64,000 bases of DNA. Origin: Pristionchus mayeri (lineage: Eukaryota; Nematoda; Chromadorea; Rhabditida; Neodiplogasteridae). The translations under genes and the position numbers were made by a program. Within the stretch, counting starts at the first letter, position 1, and each line of letters opens with the position of its first letter. The notes under the pieces are model-generated. The model saw only the letters and a list, made by a program, of their open reading frames with translations, was not told where the DNA came from and did no database searches. Positions 35,301-45,472 of this stretch are shown in pieces. Location of the stretch: assembly GCA_036245805.1 (NCBI GenBank), contig BTRK01000005.1, positions 15,166,984-15,230,983 of the forward strand, in the 5' to 3' direction.

Positions 35301-38300
35301 GTCGTATACGGCGTCATCATATGTTGATGTTGGGGCGTAGGCATTGACCAGGAAGAGCTTGTGTTGAGGCAGTTGCAAGGTTGCAATACGGTCCGATAGT
35401 CCTTGAAACACTGCTCCTTTTGCGAGCGTCGGTTGAAGCAAGAAAGCGACTCCATTTCTTGCGGTGGCACCTCCCGAGTGAAAAACGACGATGCCTGAGG
35501 CCGCAAGATTGAAGGAAGCTAAACCCACAATCCTGGCCTCCTGGACAGCAACGACGTCCCACTTGATCTTAGAGAGGGCCAGCTCGATTTCGAGAAGCTT
35601 CTCCTTAGGCGCGAGTGTCCGGGCGTTCAGTGTGCCGATGTAGAACGGACGACCCATCGAGGCGGCTTACAACTCCCGCTTGCCAAAGCTGCTGGGAGAG
35701 GGAAACTGGGGGAGGGAAGCAGAGACGGGGGGACGAAATTCGCACCCCACAGCTCGCGACTAGCGTTGAAGACCAGAATGAATGTGATTGTGATTGTACA
35801 TGTGATTGATTGTACATGTGATTGAATGTGATTGTGATTGTGAATGTGATTGTACATTTTCAATAATAAGTCGTTGTTTTCAAAATAAAATAGTACTACA
35901 AGTGCTTCTCTTCGCCTCCCTTGACGCTAGGTCGGATGGGAACTAATACATCAAAGGCAAAATGACGTCATAGTTCTGAATATCAAAGGTGGCATGATGT
36001 CATTGTTCTCATCCGACCTAGCACCCATCCATTCCTCACCTGATCTTCAGTGCACGCATTGTCAGTGAAGCACACGATTTCCTCCACCTTGGGCGGGTAA
36101 ATCTCCTGCAATCATCCATTCACTGCATACTTATTTCCCTCCATCCCTCCATCCCTCCCTCACCCTAACCGCCCTCTCTTCCTTCTTCACCTATCGCAAT
36201 GTGCAATGACTTCTCGATGGATCTAAACATATGCACCATCAAACATAATTCCCCTCGCCTTACAAACCATATCAACCATTTTCACATTCGCTTATTTTTC
36301 CGTTGCCGTTCCTCACACCTGTCTCCCCTCCTTCCAAACCTCTCATCCCTGTGCATTTCAATGAGGGAGCTAGATTCTTGTGGTTTAAAAAAAATGCAAA
36401 TAAAGGGACTTTACTCTCCTTTACTCCATCACTAACAGTTGCGCAATCGATGGTCTTTCTTCTATTTAGGCTCTACACTGTTCAGAGCACATTTTGTGTC
36501 AACATCGTTTGCTTTTTTGCACAATTAAAATGCATAGTCGACTCTCAGTAGTCTCGTCCGCAATCAACTAGTTGATACCGAGTGTCGATTAGCCATCATT
36601 CCACCCAATCAGTCCCTGTCATCTCCACTCTTTGCTCTTCATATACTTCCACTTTTAAACGCTCTGTAAATGCACCAAATACTCTTCCCCTATACTCCCC
36701 CAGGGATCATCAGTCAACATCTTCCAATCCATCTCTCAAATTTTCCTCTCACCTCATACTTGGCTGCAATGAAGATTGCAGTGGTGCCCAGTAGATGATA
36801 ACTTCGAATGGGGACTGTCATCCCCACTGCCGGTCCCTTCGCCATCACTCTGCGATGCACTCATTCATTCTACCGTACTCCTACCGTACTCCTACCGTAC
36901 TCATCCTTCATCCATCGTACCTGTCCATATAGTCGATGGCCAGATGGAATGTCTCCCTATGCAGATTCTTTTCACAGCATACCTCCAATCAGTGTTATTA
37001 GTTGCATATCCCCTGGAGGGGGTGGAGAACGGAGAAGATGAGGAAGGGATGCCATCATGCTATCATCACCCTAACGCACTTCCTGCATCCAGTCGACGAG
37101 CGCGGCCCTCAGACGGGGCGCCCTGTACTCGCTCCCGTGAGACTCCATGTACTTCTCGTTGCAGATAGAGTGCAACTCGTCCTTGTGACACAGCACCGAC
37201 CACACCTGCAGAGGACAGTTTATTTATTTTCATTTTAATTATCGTTCTCCAAAAAAGGAGCTGACATTCAAATATGGATATTCTAATCTCCTTCCTTTTG
37301 CTGTCCACAACTTTTCGATCGAATAATAAGTATGTGTCACAAATTATCAATTTGGAAGTGCGGTTATGAGCATTTCAATCACTGCATAGGCCAACAAGCA
37401 TAGCATTGTTGAGGGGTATGCTTCAACTTTACTCGCGCAAACTTCAAGCAAACCGATCTTGCCATATACGCAAGAAATTATGATATAGTCAGTTGCAACA
37501 TTAAACTCGGTAGCGGAAATTCCCTTCTTCTCTCGCTCATATCTCCCCATACCCTTCCATCCTTGCTCTTTTCTATATCCGATGAAGCACCTATGTGGTG
37601 CGCGATAAATAAATAAATAAATAAAACGGAATTTGGCTACCTCATGAGCCTGCCCCACTCCGTGGCATCTGGCCGTGAGCTGACTCGGCTCCTTCAGGGC
37701 GAACACTTCCAGCCTCTGGCAGAGATTCACCGATAACTTGCAGAAACGTTGCATTCCTGAATTGATGTTATCCCTATCTCCATTTATACGACATCCAGGC
37801 GTTCAAAGGGATTGGGCGAGAAAAAGGGCGTGCAGAGAAAGAGCGTTTGATAATTTGCCGCAAATTGTCAAGTTTTTTTTCTTTTTAACGGCCCGGCTCC
37901 TTCCATAAATGTTGACATGCGTTATGGCGGTGGAAAACCATGGCATCATCCATACACTGACTCACTTTCAAATGTATCTGCAGGTTCGTCGATGATATTA
38001 TCCTGCTCCTGCAATCAGTTCGTAATTTCCCTCTCAGTCGCTCTACCGTACCTCCTCTTCGTCGTCACTGGTGATGATATGAGTGTCGTCCACTGTCATC
38101 TCCTCTTCTTCCTCTTCGATATCTTCCTCCTCTATGTACTCGTCTTCATTCACTCCATTCGATTCAAACAGCGTTTCCGGTACATCTCTCATTCCACCAT
38201 CGTCCTCTTCACCCTCATCTCGGTCACTCAATCGAGATCCAGAAGAGTACGATGACGTCACTGGCTGCAATCAACGTCTACTGTACACCGAACCTCATAC

Positions 38301-38556
38301 TCCCCTTCCCCCTACCTTCAGAGAGCAGCCAAAACCGATTCGAATCAACAACGGACACCCTCATGCTATTCTTGCGGCCTAGCCCTCACGGAATAAATGA
38401 ATGAATGAATGAATGAATGAATGAATGAACGTCCACTGTGCTCACCGAATCAGGATCGCTGGCTCCATCCTCCTCCTCTGCTCTTCCTGCAGTGCTCACC
38501 TCTTGATCTACCTCCTCTCTCGTCTCCTCCTCTTCCTCGAATCCCGCAAGTCGCAT
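29341..38556 (-). CDS. cye-1: Cyclin E homologue
   Basis: Exons (minus): 38446-38556, 38052-38264, 37966-38008, 37641-37756, 37080-37205, 36921-36982, 36753-36849, 36040-36105, 32673-32783, 32339-32431, 32104-32218, 31733-31842, 29658-29738, 29341-29409. The phases join to about 470 residues. Cyclin E binds and activates CDK2 for S-phase entry. The N-terminus is acidic (runs of Glu/Asp). The cyclin box includes RLRAALVDWMQEV, LHRETFHLAIDYMDR, LLGTTAIFIAAKYE, EIYPPKVEEIVCFTDNACTEDQ and LELIMLKVLEWELN; the second fold follows. The C-terminal PDAVHNIQQHR matches the cyclin E HNIQTHR region. Large introns carry an RTE element, a mariner and foldbacks. The first exon is open back to an acceptor-like site at 38586, so the true start may be in an unseen upstream exon. 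The VCCEK junction uses a GTGCGT donor. Confidence 0.88.
29446..29546. repeat. Small foldback in cyclin E last intron
   Basis: TTTTTTCCAGGAGAATGAAAG at the left is matched by its reverse complement near 29520-29545, with a small insertion. About 100 bases overall. No flanking duplication is evident. Confidence 0.6.
29925..30436. repeat. Foldback element in cyclin E intron
   Basis: Outer words GGCGGCGA and TCGCCGCC bracket the element. The main arms (about 30005-30160 and 30245-30410) pair over roughly 150 bases containing GGTACCGTAC-type words, with a loop of about 80 bases. The left end carries an extra G/C-run hairpin (GCACTCCCCCCC/GGGGGGAAGTGC, 29958-29995). No coding sequence. Confidence 0.7.
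30452..31702 (-). mobile_element. Degenerate mariner, family 2
   Basis: Ends read GGTTGTCCGGAAAGTCTTTG and its imperfect inverse (GGTTGCCCGGAAAGTC), next to TA. On the minus strand, pieces of transposase are readable: NWFHRFDEYDFSLDDHD then RSGRPREL near 31345-31400, and LGMRKLIGRFIPHDLTQ near 31170-31220. Many stops and frameshifts follow. It lies in the cyclin E intron between exons 31733 and 29738. It is inactive. Confidence 0.78.
32852..35839 (-). mobile_element. RTE-type non-LTR retrotransposon with 21-bp target duplication
   Basis: Element on the minus strand with a single endonuclease-RT ORF. The 5' UTR lies between about 35660 and 35785. A short 3' UTR ends in a (TTGA)n tail (32868-32890) and an A-run. 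Direct repeats of 21 bases beginning GTGAATGTGATTGTAC lie at 32831-32851 and 35840-35860. The 5' side also holds several partial copies of that word. It is inserted in the cyclin E intron between exons 36040 and 32783, in the same orientation as the gene. Confidence 0.88.
32931..35657 (-). pseudogene. RTE endonuclease-reverse transcriptase (single in-frame stop)
   Basis: The frame runs from the ATG at 35657 to the stop at 32931, 909 codons, interrupted only by a TAG at 33261-33263. At this point the family normally has Trp after LYGSEL, so one TGG-to-TAG change explains it. Endonuclease: GTLNARTL, VVAVQEARI, LVGDFNCRV, NQIDFVAS, NSDHRLVRL (residues 1-235). RT: YRPISLL-type block (FRPISLLTVTLK), FVDFRKAFD, GVRQGDTLSPSLFN, YADDVVLV at residues 672-679. 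The C-terminal segment after the stop keeps the RTE-typical MERKMLGISLRDR and a final RARWKDDLRR. All catalytic motifs are preserved, indicating a recent insertion. Confidence 0.88.
35926..36022. mobile_element. 97-bp MITE
   Basis: Perfect 13-bp inverted termini GCTAGGTCGGATG. The interior holds two ATCAAAGG-(C/T)-TGACGTCAT-like motifs. It lies in a cyclin E intron, 17 bases from the 3' exon (36040). A partial copy (right half) lies in actin 1 intron 5 at about 54176-54220. Confidence 0.8.
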
Positions 38557-38586
38557 ACACTTCGTGGCCAATAGTACAGGCGAACT

Positions 38587-39820
38587 CTGGAGGAAAGAAC
38601 ACTCTAGCTTGCGCCCGCTCGCCTAAGCTTCAGGCAAGGACGGCCCAAAAATATCGATAAATATCTTATTTGACGATATCGATGGTGCTGAAAGCGGTGA
38701 TCATACTCATTTTCACTCAGTGTTTACATTGAATTTTTTCCTAATTATTATACAGTTTAATCTTTAAAAACTCACGAAGGGAGAAGTAATAAGGCACTGT
38801 TTGGTAGTCATTTGCAGCAGACGGGTGGTGGGGTAAAAGGACTGCTGCCCTACAATTCCTTACTAATTTCCACAGGTCGTCTCCAGACTGAGAGTGGGAC
38901 AGAGCTGAGTATATAAGGGGGAGGGGACTCCCTTCTCTGCTCCTCCCTCCTCCTCCATTCCCGCACTCTCTTCTTCCTCCGACCGCCTCCACCCTCTCCT
39001 CCTCCTCCCCCTCAGTGGCAATTTGCCAATCTCCTCCCCATCTCATCTTATCTACCCCACGCCCGGACCGAGAAACGAACGATACCCAGGCACCTGACTC
39101 ACCAATGTATGGTCTTTTATCCCCGAGTCTCAGCTCAATCACGGAAAAATTAGCCATGATCCAACTGTAAAATCTACATTGCAAAGGACACACATTTTCT
39201 TTCCTTGCAGTCATGTGTATGGTTGACTTGTAGCCGACCCATCCTTCTCATCGTCTTCCCCAACTTGTGGCTATCTTCCCCAAGGACAGCTTCTCCAGTC
39301 GCAAACAGTTGTGACCTTACTTCGGGCGGGAAATTATTGTCCGTCCATCGGGTCTCCCTCTCTCTTTCAGGGAGACATGAGGAGAGGGAGGAAAGGGATG
39401 AGAGGGAGGGAGGAGGGAGTGACCCAGTCTCGTCCCCATTCGTCGCCAGTGCAATACTTGCGCAACTTCCACCTTTCCCTCTTCTTTCGATTCTCCATTG
39501 AGATATCACTGAACTTGCGGGAACACATGGCGTTTTTCAGGAGTTGGGCGAGAAATGATAGAGCGCATAGAAAGAGAGCAATCTCTCGCGAATTTGCATG
39601 CTCTCTCGAGATAGGTATCGATTCGAATGTTTTCTGGAAATTATGTCACAGAATTCGCGGAATGACAGTGAAGGAAAATGAATTATCCGTCCTGGGAACT
39701 TTCATCACTAAATTCTGTGATTGTGCATCACTACACGAATGAAGTCCCGCCTATCAGGAGAAATGTGCTCCACTTCCGATGGATATCAAAGAGCAAAAAT
39801 AATGCATGTCGCCTAACGAC
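38587..39820. other. Region 5' of cyclin E; possible exon 39154-39098
   Basis: A tetranucleotide run (ATGA)n at 38393-38428 lies in the cyclin E intron just before. In this interval a minus-strand ATG at 39154 opens MANFSVIELRLGDKRPYI, followed by a consensus GTGAGT donor at about 39098. It may be a first exon of cyclin E or of another gene, but its phase (1) does not fit the 38586 acceptor. A plus-strand TATATAAGG lies at about 38911. No complete gene can be built. Confidence 0.3.
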
Positions 39821-40309
39821 TAGGGATGACAATTCAATGATTCAAGGGACAAGGGAGGGCGGCTGATGCAAATCGCCTCATTATTCCTTGGAGGAGGATG
39901 GGAGAGAGCGGCGATCCTCCTTCAAGGATGGCGATCCTTGAAGGAGGATTGCGGATGAAACAGTGCTTTGAGTTGACAAAAAGACATTAAACTTGAGGAT
40001 TTGAATAATCATAACGAGAACTACTATGCAATTAGGTACTATGCAATTAGGTCACTTTACATTGGTTTTCTATATTTGTGAGGTCATCGATGGGACTTTT
40101 GAATGCACGTGCCTTATTCTAGCGTGCTTTCGTGCTGGTTCCCAATGAAACATATTGAATTGGTCATACTCAGTGCTAGGAAAAGACATTTTATACATTG
40201 TAAGGTCTCATCTCATCTCTTTTAGTAAGAAGTTACGGGAATGAGCGGAATGAAGTGGGAAAGCGACTAACTTCCGTATTGTTTCGACTACCTGTTGATA
40301 GCCCTAGTA

Positions 40310-41551
40310 TTGGGGTGTCCGGAAAGTTCGTATAATGCTTCGGAAAAAAGTCAGTTCGCGATCAAATGCAGTGATTGCGCAATCTGTTTGTCAACAATGT
40401 ATTGCATCATTCTGACGTTGAGTAGTGAGAGGATTTAATCAGTCTCCTAGTTGCTACATTGATTCTTGTGATGGACTCCCATCTCGACCTCCGAGCAGTT
40501 TTACTTCATTACTACCGTCTTGGCCGATCCGTGAAGGAGGCCCACTCTGCCCTGGCCCAGACGGAAGGAGCTGACGCCCCCTCCATACCCTTCTGCTATA
40601 AGTGGTTCTCCCGCTTCAAGAAAGGGGAGTTTGGTCTCGATGATCAACCCCGCTCTGGACGCCCTCCCTCCCTCGATCAGCCTCTCGTTCTCCGCACACT
40701 GAAGCGCAAGCCCATGGCCAGTGTGCGTGAGTTGAAGAATGATACTGGTACTCCCAGATCAACGGTGTCCGATACCCTCCATCGATCTGGGAAGAAGCCG
40801 AAACTCCCACAAGTGATTCCCCATGACCTCTCCCCCGAACAGCTGAAAAATCGTGTTCAAGTCTGTCGGGAATTACTCCATCGTAGATCCAATCTTCGAT
40901 GGGTCAATTCCATCATCGCTACAGATGAGAAGTGGATCACGTACGATAACCCTGTGAGGAGACTGCAATGGGTGGATGCAGATGAGAAGCCCACGCCCGT
41001 CCCGAAGAAGGAAGAGCACGGAAAGAAGGAACTCCTCTGCTTCTTCTTCTCAGTGCTCGGTCCCATCTACTGGGAGATCCTCGCCCCTGGCACTAGCATC
41101 AATGCCGACCTCTTCTCTGAACAACTGGAAGATGTCGCGATCAGAGTCCCTCCCAGACTCCTGAACCAGGGCAAAATTCTTCTTCTGATGGACAATGCTC
41201 GCCCACATCGAGCGAAGATGACCCAGAAGAAAATGGACGAGCTGAAGATCGAGAGGATTCCCCATCCACCGTATTCCCCGGATCTCTCCCGATGCGACTA
41301 CCACTGCTTCCGCTCTCTCTCTGACTTCTGCAAAGGAAAGAAGTTCAAGAATCGAGATGAAGTTGTGAGGGCTTTCGTGAACTGGGCGGTCTCGAAGAAA
41401 CCCGCATTCTGGAAGAGAGGAATCGAGACCCTGCCCAATCGCTGGAGGGAGGTAGTGAGAAAGAAGGGGGCATACATTGGTCACTGAGAATTGTAAAGCA
41501 TTGAATAAAAAATAAAAACAAAAAAATATACGAACTTTCCGGACACCCCAA
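40310..41551 (+). mobile_element. Mariner family 1, copy 1 (intact)
   Basis: 1242 bp, flanked by TA at 40308-40309 and 41552-41553. The termini TTGGGGTGTCCGGAAAGTTC match perfectly in inverted orientation. It is nested inside the hAT-like element. It has the same length as the copy at 62219-63460. Confidence 0.95.
40471..41487 (+). CDS. Mariner transposase, copy 1
   Basis: 338 residues from the ATG at 40471, uninterrupted. Cut-and-paste transposase of the Tc1/mariner superfamily, acting on the element termini at TA sites. The N-terminal double helix-turn-helix includes IPFCYKWFSRFKKGEFGLDD, with GRPPSL after it. The catalytic triad is readable: D in ATDEKW, D in LLMDNARPH, D in CDYHCF, with 34 residues between the second and third (DD34D, true mariner). 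The usual SPDLSPCDY motif is SPDLSRCDY here, a Pro-to-Arg change two residues before the third Asp that the other copy lacks. It has no introns. It is likely active or recently active, although the P-to-R change could reduce function. Confidence 0.93.
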   Translation: MDSHLDLRAVLLHYYRLGRSVKEAHSALAQTEGADAPSIPFCYKWFSRFKKGEFGLDDQPRSGRPPSLDQPLVLRTLKRKPMASVRELKNDTGTPRSTVSDTLHRSGKKPKLPQVIPHDLSPEQLKNRVQVCRELLHRRSNLRWVNSIIATDEKWITYDNPVRRLQWVDADEKPTPVPKKEEHGKKELLCFFFSVLGPIYWEILAPGTSINADLFSEQLEDVAIRVPPRLLNQGKILLLMDNARPHRAKMTQKKMDELKIERIPHPPYSPDLSRCDYHCFRSLSDFCKGKKFKNRDEVVRAFVNWAVSKKPAFWKRGIETLPNRWREVVRKKGAYIGH

Positions 41552-41953
41552 TATTTCTGGAGATAGCCCTAATACTTCTGATGTACTATACTCTATGGCA
41601 CAGGATGCATCATACCAGATTATTGACAAAGAAATAGCAATAATAGGTAAAACAAGCTTGTTTTCATCAGAATCGTCTGGGAACGTCAGGTAAGAGAAAT
41701 CAATCTAAACTGCTCTAATCACGTTGCACTCATTGGTATTATGCAAATCCTAAAATTTCGAACGTTTTGATCAACGTTAAGCACATTTTTACCCGTGATC
41801 CTCCTTCAAGGATTGCAATCCTTGAAGGAGGATGACCGCTCTCTCTCGTCCTCCTCCAAGGAATGATGCGATTTGCATCCTGTGGAGAATCGAGAGGGAG
41901 CGCTCCCTCTCATCCTTGAATTTTCATCCCTACTAACGACTCAGATTAGAATT

Positions 41954-43316
41954 TTCGCAAAAGATCGCGCTTTTTGTGCACATTAACGGCGCCGGACATT
42001 CCACAAGCAATCAAGGAGCCGTCAATTTTTCACTGGCTCCTGCTCGTCCCTTCCATGATTTTATTCCTCCCTTCGGGGTAGCTCACTTTTTGCAAGCGTG
42101 AATGTGTACACCACAGCTTCTCTTCTCTTTATTGTCATATCAAGAAAAAAGTTACTACAGCGCGTGTCAAAATCCATTGTTAACGAAGGGCGATAAAAGT
42201 GAAACAATAGAAAAAGGAGCTTATCACCCGTATCTGACCCCGTCTCCAAGTGCCACACAATGGGCATAATGGTCATTGTGATCGGATCGGCTGGTGCAAT
42301 CTGGTAGCTAGAGTGACCTCGGCCCTAGCTATCAACACTAATTACTAATTCAAATGGAATGAGCTGGGGATTATGAGAGCACTCTCAAAAGTGGAGACAA
42401 CACCAGCTGTCTCCACTTTTGAGAGTGCTAGCTATGCAAGAGTGGAGAGAGGGAGGGAGACTGTTCTGAGTGCAAACCTAAGAGATGAGGCTGATGAATA
42501 TGTAAGAGAGGAGCCATCTGTGGAGGACTGCGAATGTATAACGATGTGTTTCGTGCGTTTGAACGAGAGTCAAAAGCCGCTATTCAAATCAGATCAAGTA
42601 AAAACTGTGTGAAAAGGCACAGATAGCAATTTAGTCTTGGTAACCAGTTAGATCCGATTTTGCGCCAATTATTCGGTCTATGGGGTCAAACAATCGGACA
42701 GATTGATGTATGCTCGACATGCAACTGGGAAGAGGGACGAGAATGCATGATGCGGAGGAGAGATAAATAACTGAGGACAAGGCCAAACGCACGTCTTTTA
42801 GTCGCCCTATCTCTTTGTCGGATGCTTGCTGAAGGGAAACAAATTAATAGTCAATTAATTAAAATTGAATTTATTAAGATAACAGTAAAAGAATCATTCG
42901 TGTATTATTCGTCGTAGGACCTTCCCACTGCCTCTCACTACGAAATTCAATCAGTAACTGAGATGAGCATTTCCTTCCACATCATTTCAGAACTTTTCTC
43001 GGGCTTTTACATATTATCCTGCGCCTCTCAACCCGTACAATGTTTTTCTGGAGGATATTTCATTTCGGTTGGTGAGTTTTCTCTATCATCCAATCTCTTT
43101 ACGTATACACTTCGTAGATTTCACCCTCTCATCGAATACTCCATTCCCTCCTCCCAACATCTTCAACTAATGCTCTTCTCACTTCACTGACTGAAGAAAT
43201 TGAATTCAATTATTTCTTTGATGTGAAAGAATACGAATACAGTACAATGATTATTTAATTTCCCCAAGTATCTCTTTGAGTATGGAGTGAACTTATTTAT
43301 CGATTTGCTGCGCCAT
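41954..43316. other. Intergenic; one perfect hairpin
   Basis: Apart from the hairpin at 42378-42429, no gene or known element is recognised. Short open frames are not supported by splice context or homology. Confidence 0.4.
42378..42429. repeat. Perfect 22-bp hairpin, 8-nt loop
   Basis: Arms 42378-42399 and 42408-42429 (starting AGCACTCTCAAAAGTGG) are exact reverse complements; the loop is ACACCAGC. It has the same geometry as the hairpin at 16764-16815, with unrelated sequence. Confidence 0.9.
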
Positions 43317-43329
43317 GATTAATGGAGAA

Positions 43330-43508
43330 TCAATCAATAAATCAATCAATATTTATCACGTCATGCATTAACGCAAGATGATTCTGGTCTTCAACGCTAG
43401 TCGCGAGCGGTGGGGTGCGAATTTCGTCCCCCCGTTTCCGCATCCCTCCCCCCCCCCCCAGTTTCCCTCTTCCAGCAGCTTTGGCAAGCGAGAGTTGTAC
43501 GCCACCAC
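43330..43508. mobile_element. Rearranged short RTE remnant
   Basis: The left 45 bases are the 3' tail of the RTE at 32852-35839 in minus orientation: (ATCA)n then TTTATCACGTCA. They are joined to about 120 bases of that element's 5' UTR in plus orientation (ATTCTGGTCTTCAACGCTAG to GTTGTACGCC). A near-perfect 13-bp direct repeat GATTAATGGAGAA/GATTAATAGAGAA flanks the unit (43317-43329 and 43509-43521). It is a 3'-end plus inverted-5' structure with no coding content. Confidence 0.78.
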
Positions 43509-43559
43509 GATTAATAGAGAACACAATGTCAATTAATGAGAAGGTGTTTCCCGTTCTGG

Positions 43560-44280
43560 ACTCTCTGTGTGTTTGAATTCCTTCTAATCGCCACTACGAA
43601 TGCATTGGGGAGAGAGAAATGGGAAGGAAAGAGAGAGGTGAAAGAAAAAAAGGGACGAAGAGAGAGATAACATCGAATGAGGCGAGGACAGGCAGTATTT
43701 GCACTTTCGCCCCCCCCCCCCCCCACTTGTTCTCTATTTCCCTCCCATTGATCGCTTTGTGGAGCAAGAGAAATTCCACCCGCTCTCTTTTCCATTGGCT
43801 ATTGCTTGTATTTTTGTCAATGTTCTCTGTATTGTAAAACGACTAATTTATGCCCAGCTATTACGTTGTGTTCCATACGTAATCCGCTGTTTTTACTTCG
43901 CAATGGCTCGCTTTCTTTCATACCAGCCATTACATTTCCTCAATTTCTTATTGTATTAACATTTCAGTTGTTTACTCCAACTCTATCAATCGAATTCTTT
44001 TCGCGAGGCTACGATTTCAAGCGTATTTATTTTTTAAAAAGTCAAACGTTCCGTGAGTATTTATTTTCAGTTATTTGGTTACAAATGAAAAGGTATGTTC
44101 TTTTAAAAAATGACACTACAATGAAAACGAGCTCGATCACGCATCATTATATTTGCGATCTTGAGATGGGTTCAATACCAGAGATCATAGATCAAATTTC
44201 AAATTGGTGGACGAAATGGGTGGAAAGGGGGACGAAACGTGAGTTTGAGCTGCAATTGCAAAGGCAAAGAAAAAAATGAG
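43560..44280 (+). repeat. Dispersed module, copy f
   Basis: GA-rich block, a C-run, CTCCCATTGATCGCTTTG, then CAATGGCTCGCTTTCTTTC and a TTTCAG site near 43968. The exon-like frame V-Y-S-N-S-I-N-R-I continues to a GTGAGT donor near 44052. The frame is open for about 28 codons, making this the longest exon-like copy. The coding potential is not proven. Confidence 0.5.
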
Positions 44281-45470
44281 AAAATAACTGTAATCTACGC
44301 ATCCTAAACTCATTAATACGTTGTCGAAAATTGTATCAGAGTTCCAGACCAGAGATCTTGGAAAATTCGTATTTTTTAGGCATTATCCGCTAATCCTGTG
44401 AATCACTTCATACAACTGAAGTGGATCTATTGCTCACAATAAATCGACCAGGCCATCCTACTATCTCGGTTAGTCGCATAAGCCACTATTTATATATTTA
44501 AATACCTGTCTTGTTTCTGTCTTTCTAATAAGCATACACTTCCAGCCCTTGCTGATACCGTGTGCCTCTTGCGAGATCATACTATATGTGGACCTATCCG
44601 GCATCGTTCACTTAAGTATTCAAGAAATTGCAGAAAAAATATTTGAAGAAACATTATTATGCATGATAAATTGTTAATCAATATTGTTAACGTAGCGTTA
44701 GAACAGTGTTACTTCTTGAAGAATCCTTGCTCACTCTGTCTATCTATGTGAACGAGAGACACAGCTTTCCAATGTGAGTGTGGTACATGAGAGAGATAGA
44801 GGAAATCGAGGAATCCGATTGTCACAGATGAGCTGTTCGAAGATTGCAATACTCTGAAAAAGGTTCGATGAAATCCATAAAGTGCGATTGGGGGACAATA
44901 ATTATGCAATTTTCCCAATTACCTTTAGTATAAAGTGAACTAACTGATCGATTTTACGCCAATATTAATCGATACTCTACAATCACTGCTCGGATTTGAA
45001 TTTACACTCCTCGCCTCTATGAGAGTAGAGGAGAGATAGGAGAGGGAGAAGAGATTGCTAGGAATAAGGAGGAATATCTGAATCCATAACTTGTGCATAT
45101 CCCTGATAATCATAATTAAAGTCTATGCACACATTCTGATTAAGCGGAGACAAGTTTATATTCTCACAACTTTCGTCATCATAGAAATGGAGTGGGTGGA
45201 TTGTGACTGATCACACAAAACTTCAAGCTCATCGGAGGTGCCCAGGTAAGACACGGGATTCAATATGATGAGGAACTGTTGCCTATCCAAAAATTATGAT
45301 TTGCAGTGATGGCCTAAAGTTCTAGCGTATTTCGATCTGTGACAGACCGAGCACGAAGGTTCTCCAATTGCAGACAAATAATTGTAATAAAACAAAGTTT
45401 TGTGCAGAATAGATGAATACATGATATATCATGATATATATATATATTGACGTGTTCACACAATATACAA
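44281..45470. other. Intergenic
   Basis: AT-rich sequence with a weak GA-rich block near 45020-45060 and a TA-rich run just before the foldback (45425-45450). No gene is recognised. Confidence 0.4.
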
Positions 45471-45472
45471 TA

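Larger units (their letters stand above)
39821..41932. mobile_element. hAT-like non-autonomous element hosting a mariner
   Basis: Termini TAGGGATGA-AATTCAA are inverted at the ends and flanked by an exact 8-bp duplication CTAACGAC (39813-39820 and 41933-41940), the hallmark of hAT insertion. Terminal inverted homology extends about 130 bp and includes a subterminal 15-bp hairpin ATCCTCCTTCAAGGA at both ends (39914-39949 and 41798-41833). No hAT transposase is present; without the mariner the element is about 870 bp. It carries a duplicated ACTATGCAATTAGGT at about 40022-40052. Confidence 0.88.

Noticed and set aside
33484..35340. Several plus-strand open frames opposite the RTE ORF
   Set aside because: They are antisense shadows of the retrotransposon polymerase with no motifs of their own.
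38741..39214. 157-codon minus-strand frame containing MANFSVIEL...
   Set aside because: The frame reads through a consensus GTGAGT donor after about 19 codons and becomes low-complexity. At best a first exon; no partner exon in matching phase was found.
43699..43959. Plus-strand frame through the C-run and module f
   Set aside because: Low-complexity translation across a poly-C tract and a likely intron. The exon-like part begins only after the TTTCAG site.
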